Assembly (NCBI GenBank): GCA_023437745.1
Contig: JAEZFI010000283.1
Coordinates: forward strand, 1 to 8,582
Reading direction: 5' to 3'
DNA from: Actinomycetes bacterium
GTDB taxonomy: Bacteria; Actinomycetota; Acidimicrobiia; Acidimicrobiales; Microtrichaceae
Length of the DNA stretch: 8,582 nt
The stretch's first letter is position 1, and each line of letters opens with the position of its first letter. The notes below the pieces were generated by a model. It saw only the letters and a program-made list of their open reading frames with translations, did no database searches and was not told the origin of the DNA. The position numbers were made by a program, and so were the translations under genes. Shown piece after piece: positions 6,205 to 8,582 of the stretch.

Positions 6205-7041
6205 CTACGCGAGGGGTTGCGGCGCGGGCGATCGCGCACCTGCTGCCCACCGACCGGCGATCGCCGCGGCGACGGCGAGCACGCCGACCAGCGCGAGCAC
6301 CAGGCTCTGGGGGACCAGGGGCTCGGTGAAGCGCTCGAGGGCGAGCGCCACCGAGTCGGTCGCTCCGAAGGCGTCCCGCACGACCGCGTCCGCCTGCGAC
6401 GCCACGAGGGCGAGCGCCGCTCCGCCGACGAGCAGCGTCGAGCCCGCCCACCCGAGCGGTGAGGTCCACCGCGGGTGGAGCACGACCGCCACGCCGATGA
6501 GCACCGCGCCGAGGATGGCCGCCGGGACGATCGCGTCGCGGGTCTCGATCACCAGGTCCCACGCCGCGGGGAGGTCCGCCCGGGTGATCGTGATCGACTC
6601 GCCGGTGAGCTGGCCGGGCAGCTCACCCGCGACGCTGCGGATCGCGTCGAGGAGGCCCGGGTCGGCGCGACCCGCGACGGTGGCGAGGAGGTCGCTGTAC
6701 CCGTCGAGGGTCACGGTGACGGACTCGACGTCGGGGTCCACGAGGAATCGGTGGGACCGCCGGATCGCCGCCTCGTAGATCGGCCGGAACGCGGGCGCCG
6801 CCACGACCGCAGCGACCGAGCCGGGCACGAGCTGCTCGACCGCGGTCGACAGGAGCAGCTCGGACCGCAGCTCCTCGGCGACGTCGGCCTGGACCCGAGG
6901 GTCGGCCAGGAGGTCGACGGCCTCCCGTGTGAAGGTGTCCTCGTCGAGGAAGGTCCGGTCCACCCACCAGCCGAGGCTCGCCACCAGGACGGCGAGCGCT
7001 CCCAGGAGGGCCATCAGGATCGAGACGACACGGCGGCCCAC
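6205..7041 (-). CDS. Four-helix integral membrane protein of unknown function
   Basis: This 278-residue membrane protein has a hydrophobic segment at 5-27, then a large soluble loop (28-168), then helices at 171-188, 196-215 and 242-263 and a short Pro-rich tail. The loop begins DRTFLDEDTFTREAVDLLADPRVQADVAEEL, a pattern that I associate with uncharacterised actinobacterial membrane proteins with a W--RTxLDxDxF start. No catalytic motif is visible. The topology suggests a single extracytoplasmic domain held between helix 1 and helix 2. The GTG at 7041 was chosen because TAGGTT (7050-7055, minus strand) lies 8 bases upstream and the hydrophobic helix begins at once; the frame runs open to 7161, but that stretch crosses the repeat pair. 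It converges on cobO with a 3-base gap, so no separate terminator fits between them. Confidence 0.78.
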   Translation of the reverse strand: MGRRVVSILMALLGALAVLVASLGWWVDRTFLDEDTFTREAVDLLADPRVQADVAEELRSELLLSTAVEQLVPGSVAAVVAAPAFRPIYEAAIRRSHRFLVDPDVESVTVTLDGYSDLLATVAGRADPGLLDAIRSVAGELPGQLTGESITITRADLPAAWDLVIETRDAIVPAAILGAVLIGVAVVLHPRWTSPLGWAGSTLLVGGAALALVASQADAVVRDAFGATDSVALALERFTEPLVPQSLVLALVGVLAVAAAIAGRWAAGARSPAPQPLA

Positions 7042-7049
7042 GACCCTCG

Positions 7050-7055
7050 AACCTA
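7050..7055 (-). promoter_or_regulatory. -10 box for the minus-strand membrane protein gene
   Basis: On the minus strand TAGGTT fits TANNNT and ends 8 bases before the GTG at 7041, giving a leaderless or near-leaderless transcript. No -35 match lies at 16-19 bases; the region there runs into the left arm of the first hairpin repeat. Confidence 0.5.
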
Positions 7056-7075
7056 CCGGCCTCCCCCGACCACCC

Positions 7076-7124
7076 CGAACTGTCACCACCCACCCGCTTC
7101 CTGCCCGCCCGCGGTGACAGTTCG
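7076..7124. repeat. Hairpin repeat copy 1 (12-base arms, 25-base C-rich loop)
   Basis: CGAACTGTCACC (7076-7087) and GGTGACAGTTCG (7113-7124) are perfect inverted repeats of 12 bases. They bracket a 25-base loop (7088-7112) that holds four CCC tracts at 7089-7091, 7093-7095, 7104-7106 and 7108-7110, separated by 1, 8 and 1 bases. It is one of two near-identical copies spaced 72 bases apart. It resembles a REP or small MITE-like element rather than a simple operator. Confidence 0.93.
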
Positions 7125-7149
7125 AGCCGCCCCCCCACGACCTCATCGC

Positions 7150-7196
7150 AACTGTCACCACTCACCCGCTTCCTGCCCGCTCGCGGTGACAGTTCG
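7150..7196. repeat. Hairpin repeat copy 2 (10-base arms, same loop with two changes)
   Basis: AACTGTCACC (7150-7159) and GGTGACAGTT (7185-7194) form a perfect 10-base stem around a 25-base loop (7160-7184). It matches copy 1 at 45 of 47 aligned bases. The two differences are both C to T, at 7162 and 7181, and fall in the first and last of the four C tracts. The 24 bases between copies (7125-7148) are not repeated. Confidence 0.93.
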
Positions 7197-7253
7197 CGGC
7201 GCGACGCGGCGGCTGGGGGCGGGCGACGGGGCGGCCGTACGCTGGTCGGTGCG

Positions 7254-8387
7254 ATGCCCACTCCTCCCCCGCCCGTCCGGATCGGCCCGTTGGTGGCCGA
7301 CCCGCCGGTGATCCTCGCCCCGATGGCGGGGGTCACGAACGCGCCGTTCCGCCGGCTGTGCCGCCGCTACGGCGCCGGGCTCTACGTGAGCGAGATGATC
7401 ACCGCCCGGGCGCTGGTCGAGGACAACGCCAAGACGATGCTGCTGGCCAGCTTCGCCCCCGACGAGTCGCCACGGTCGCTGCAGCTCTACGGCGTCGACC
7501 CGGTCGTGCTGGGCGAGGCGGTCCGCCGGCTCGTCGGCGAGGGGCGAGTCGACCACGTCGACCTCAACTTCGGCTGCCCGGCCCCGAAGGTCACCCGCCT
7601 GGGCGGCGGTGCGGCGCTCCCGGTGCGGAGGAAGCTCGTCACGTCCCTGCTCCGCTCGGCGGTCGAGGCGGCGGGCGACGTGCCGGTGACGGCCAAGTTC
7701 CGCATCGGCATCGACGACGACCACACCACGTACCTCGACACCGGGCGCATCGCCGCCGAGGAGGGCTGCGCCGCCATCGCGCTCCACGCCCGCACGGCCG
7801 AGCAGCGCTACAGCGGGACCGCCCGGTGGGCCGCGATCGGCGAGCTGAAGGCAGCGGTGACGTCGATCCCCGTGTTCGGCAACGGCGACATCTGGGAGGC
7901 CGCCGACGCCGCGGCGATGATGGCCGAGACCGGGTGCGACGGTGTCGTGGTGGGACGCGGCTGCCTCGGTCGGCCCTGGCTGTTCGCCGAGCTGGCGGAC
8001 CTGTTCGCCGGCCGACCGGTCCCGCCGGCCCCCGCCATGGGCGCCGTGGGTCGGGCGATGGTGGAGCACCTCGCGCTGCTCGGCGACTGGATGGGCCCCG
8101 AGCGCGCCGCCCGGGACTTCCGCAAGCACACCGGCTGGTACGTCACCGGCTATCCCGTCGGCTCGGACGTGCGGCGGCGGCTGGCCACGCTGCAGAGCGC
8201 CGCGCAGCTCGACGACATCCTCGCCGAGGTGGACCCGACGCTCGAGCTGGTCGAGGGCGGTCGCAGGCTCCGGCGCGGCCACACCCACGGCCCGAAGGCG
8301 GTCGCGCTGCCCGACGGGTGGTACGACCTGGCCGACGCCGAGGGCGGGCTCGACCCGGCCGCCGAGATGGCGACGTCCGGCGGGTGA
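7254..8387 (+). CDS. dusB: tRNA-dihydrouridine synthase, DusB/NifR3 type
   Basis: This 377-residue flavoenzyme reduces specific uridines in tRNA to dihydrouridine using FMN and NAD(P)H. APMAGVTNAPFR at 22-33 is the FMN-binding signature at the first strand of the TIM barrel. NFGCPAPKVT at 105-114 carries the catalytic C108. KFRIG (148-152) and LHARTAEQRYSG (177-188) line the FMN and uridine site, GNGDI (209-213) and the later GRGCLGRPW close the phosphate site. The family pattern NxGCP---K and GAAL is intact, apart from GGGAAL for the usual SGAAL. The last about 100 residues form the helical tRNA-recognition domain and a Gly/Arg-rich tail. The ATG at 7254 follows a close -10 box. It overlaps maf by four bases (GTGA), suggesting one operon. 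The DusB assignment is by similarity to the NifR3 type. Confidence 0.95.
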   Translation: MPTPPPPVRIGPLVADPPVILAPMAGVTNAPFRRLCRRYGAGLYVSEMITARALVEDNAKTMLLASFAPDESPRSLQLYGVDPVVLGEAVRRLVGEGRVDHVDLNFGCPAPKVTRLGGGAALPVRRKLVTSLLRSAVEAAGDVPVTAKFRIGIDDDHTTYLDTGRIAAEEGCAAIALHARTAEQRYSGTARWAAIGELKAAVTSIPVFGNGDIWEAADAAAMMAETGCDGVVVGRGCLGRPWLFAELADLFAGRPVPPAPAMGAVGRAMVEHLALLGDWMGPERAARDFRKHTGWYVTGYPVGSDVRRRLATLQSAAQLDDILAEVDPTLELVEGGRRLRRGHTHGPKAVALPDGWYDLADAEGGLDPAAEMATSGG

Positions 8388-8582
8388 GCGTCGGGAGCAC
8401 TCCTCGGCTCGTGCTCGCGTCGGCGTCACCGCGGCGCAGCGAGCTGCTCGCTCTCCTCGGGCGGCCGTTCACGGTGGTGGTGGCCGACGTGGACGAGACA
8501 CCCCTGCCCGGCGAGCCCGCCGACGCGCTCGTCGAGCTGCCCGCCGGCGAGGACCCCGGCTTCGACGTGTGGCTGGCGGACG
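8384..8582 (+). CDS. maf: Maf family nucleotide pyrophosphatase, N-terminal part (truncated, end doubtful)
   Basis: These are the first 66 codons of a Maf/HAM1-fold nucleoside triphosphate pyrophosphatase, which in other bacteria removes dTTP, UTP or modified nucleotides and affects septation. RLVLASASPRRSELLALLG at 8-26 is the family's S-SPRR-EL substrate-binding motif, and VADVDETPLPGE (33-44) is the next conserved block. The GTG at 8384 overlaps the dus stop as GTGA, so translation is probably coupled. After LVE at 49-51 the family has RLA---KA, but here the frame reads LPAGEDPGFDVWLAD, which does not fit and is not restored in the other frames. The end from about 8537 may be chimeric. The rest of the gene lies outside the window. 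Confidence 0.85.
   Translation, partial: MSVGSTPRLVLASASPRRSELLALLGRPFTVVVADVDETPLPGEPADALVELPAGEDPGFDVWLAD

Larger units (their letters stand above)
7042..7253. promoter_or_regulatory. Divergent intergenic region with dus promoter
   Basis: This 212-base gap holds the two hairpin repeats and divergent promoters. On the plus strand TACGCT (7238-7243) fits TANNNT and ends 10 bases before the ATG at 7254, leaving a leader of only a few bases. No Shine-Dalgarno or -35 match is seen. No small gene is convincing here; the open frame running through on the minus strand encodes near-duplicate peptides only because it crosses the two repeats. Confidence 0.5.

Noticed and set aside
7080..7086. GTGACA in the hairpin arm as a -35 box
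   Set aside because: It lies 25 bases from the -10 box of the minus-strand gene, and the equivalent in copy 2 lies 46 bases from the dus -10 box, both too far.
7076..7196. CRISPR array
   Set aside because: There are only two units, each internally palindromic, with a single 24-base interval and no cas genes.
7060..7200. Small protein with repeated ELSPRAGRKRV peptides on the minus strand
   Set aside because: The peptide duplication is only a translation of the two DNA hairpin repeats, and the frame lies in the divergent promoter region.
7155..8429. Minus-strand open frame of 424 codons opposite dus
   Set aside because: It is antisense to a gene with clear family motifs and has no recognisable domain; such frames are expected at this GC.

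Overview
The window is a very high-GC stretch that looks like one contig from a member of the actinobacterial class Acidimicrobiia or a close relative. The placement is inferred from base composition, the arginine/alanine-rich proteome, frequent GTG starts and several promoters whose -10 box sits just before the start codon. No marker gene fixes the taxon. No rRNA, tRNA, integrase, transposase or CRISPR array was found.

The first 43 bases are not genomic. They match an Illumina Nextera (Tn5) read-2 adapter with one inserted A, preceded by eight bases that match, from memory, a Nextera XT i7 index. The true left end is therefore about base 44, inside a truncated HMG-CoA-lyase-like gene on the minus strand. 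The right end cuts a maf gene whose last 15 codons do not look like Maf, so that end may also be chimeric.

Layout: (1) 44-419 minus, 5' part of an HMG-CoA-lyase-type DRE-TIM metallolyase. (2) 509-1117 plus, membrane-anchored helical protein of unknown function, then 1149-1835 plus, a PIG-L/LmbE-type deacetylase. (3) Converging on these, a minus-strand pair: a second, different PIG-L/LmbE deacetylase (2865-3596) and, 8 bases downstream, a lipoprotein with two similar cysteine-bracketed halves (1861-2856). (4) 3659-4831 plus, a three-helix membrane protein with a repetitive acidic N-terminal tail. (5) 4948-5505 minus, a lipoprotein with an NPCBM-like domain. (6) 5635-6201 plus, the corrinoid adenosyltransferase CobO/BtuR. 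(7) 6205-7041 minus, a four-helix membrane protein of a family I cannot name. (8) A 212-base divergent intergenic region with two near-identical 47-base hairpin repeats. (9) 7254-8387 plus, a DusB-type tRNA-dihydrouridine synthase overlapping maf (8384-8582).

Most genes are housekeeping or cell-envelope functions, and I do not see a multi-gene defence or biosynthetic system. The least explained element is the repeat pair at 7076-7196. Its arms are inverted repeats, and its loop in one copy carries four C3 tracts (G3 tracts on the minus strand). The second copy has lost exactly the two outer tracts. Other points of interest are the duplicated architecture of the 1861-2856 lipoprotein and the recurrent leaderless-type promoters.
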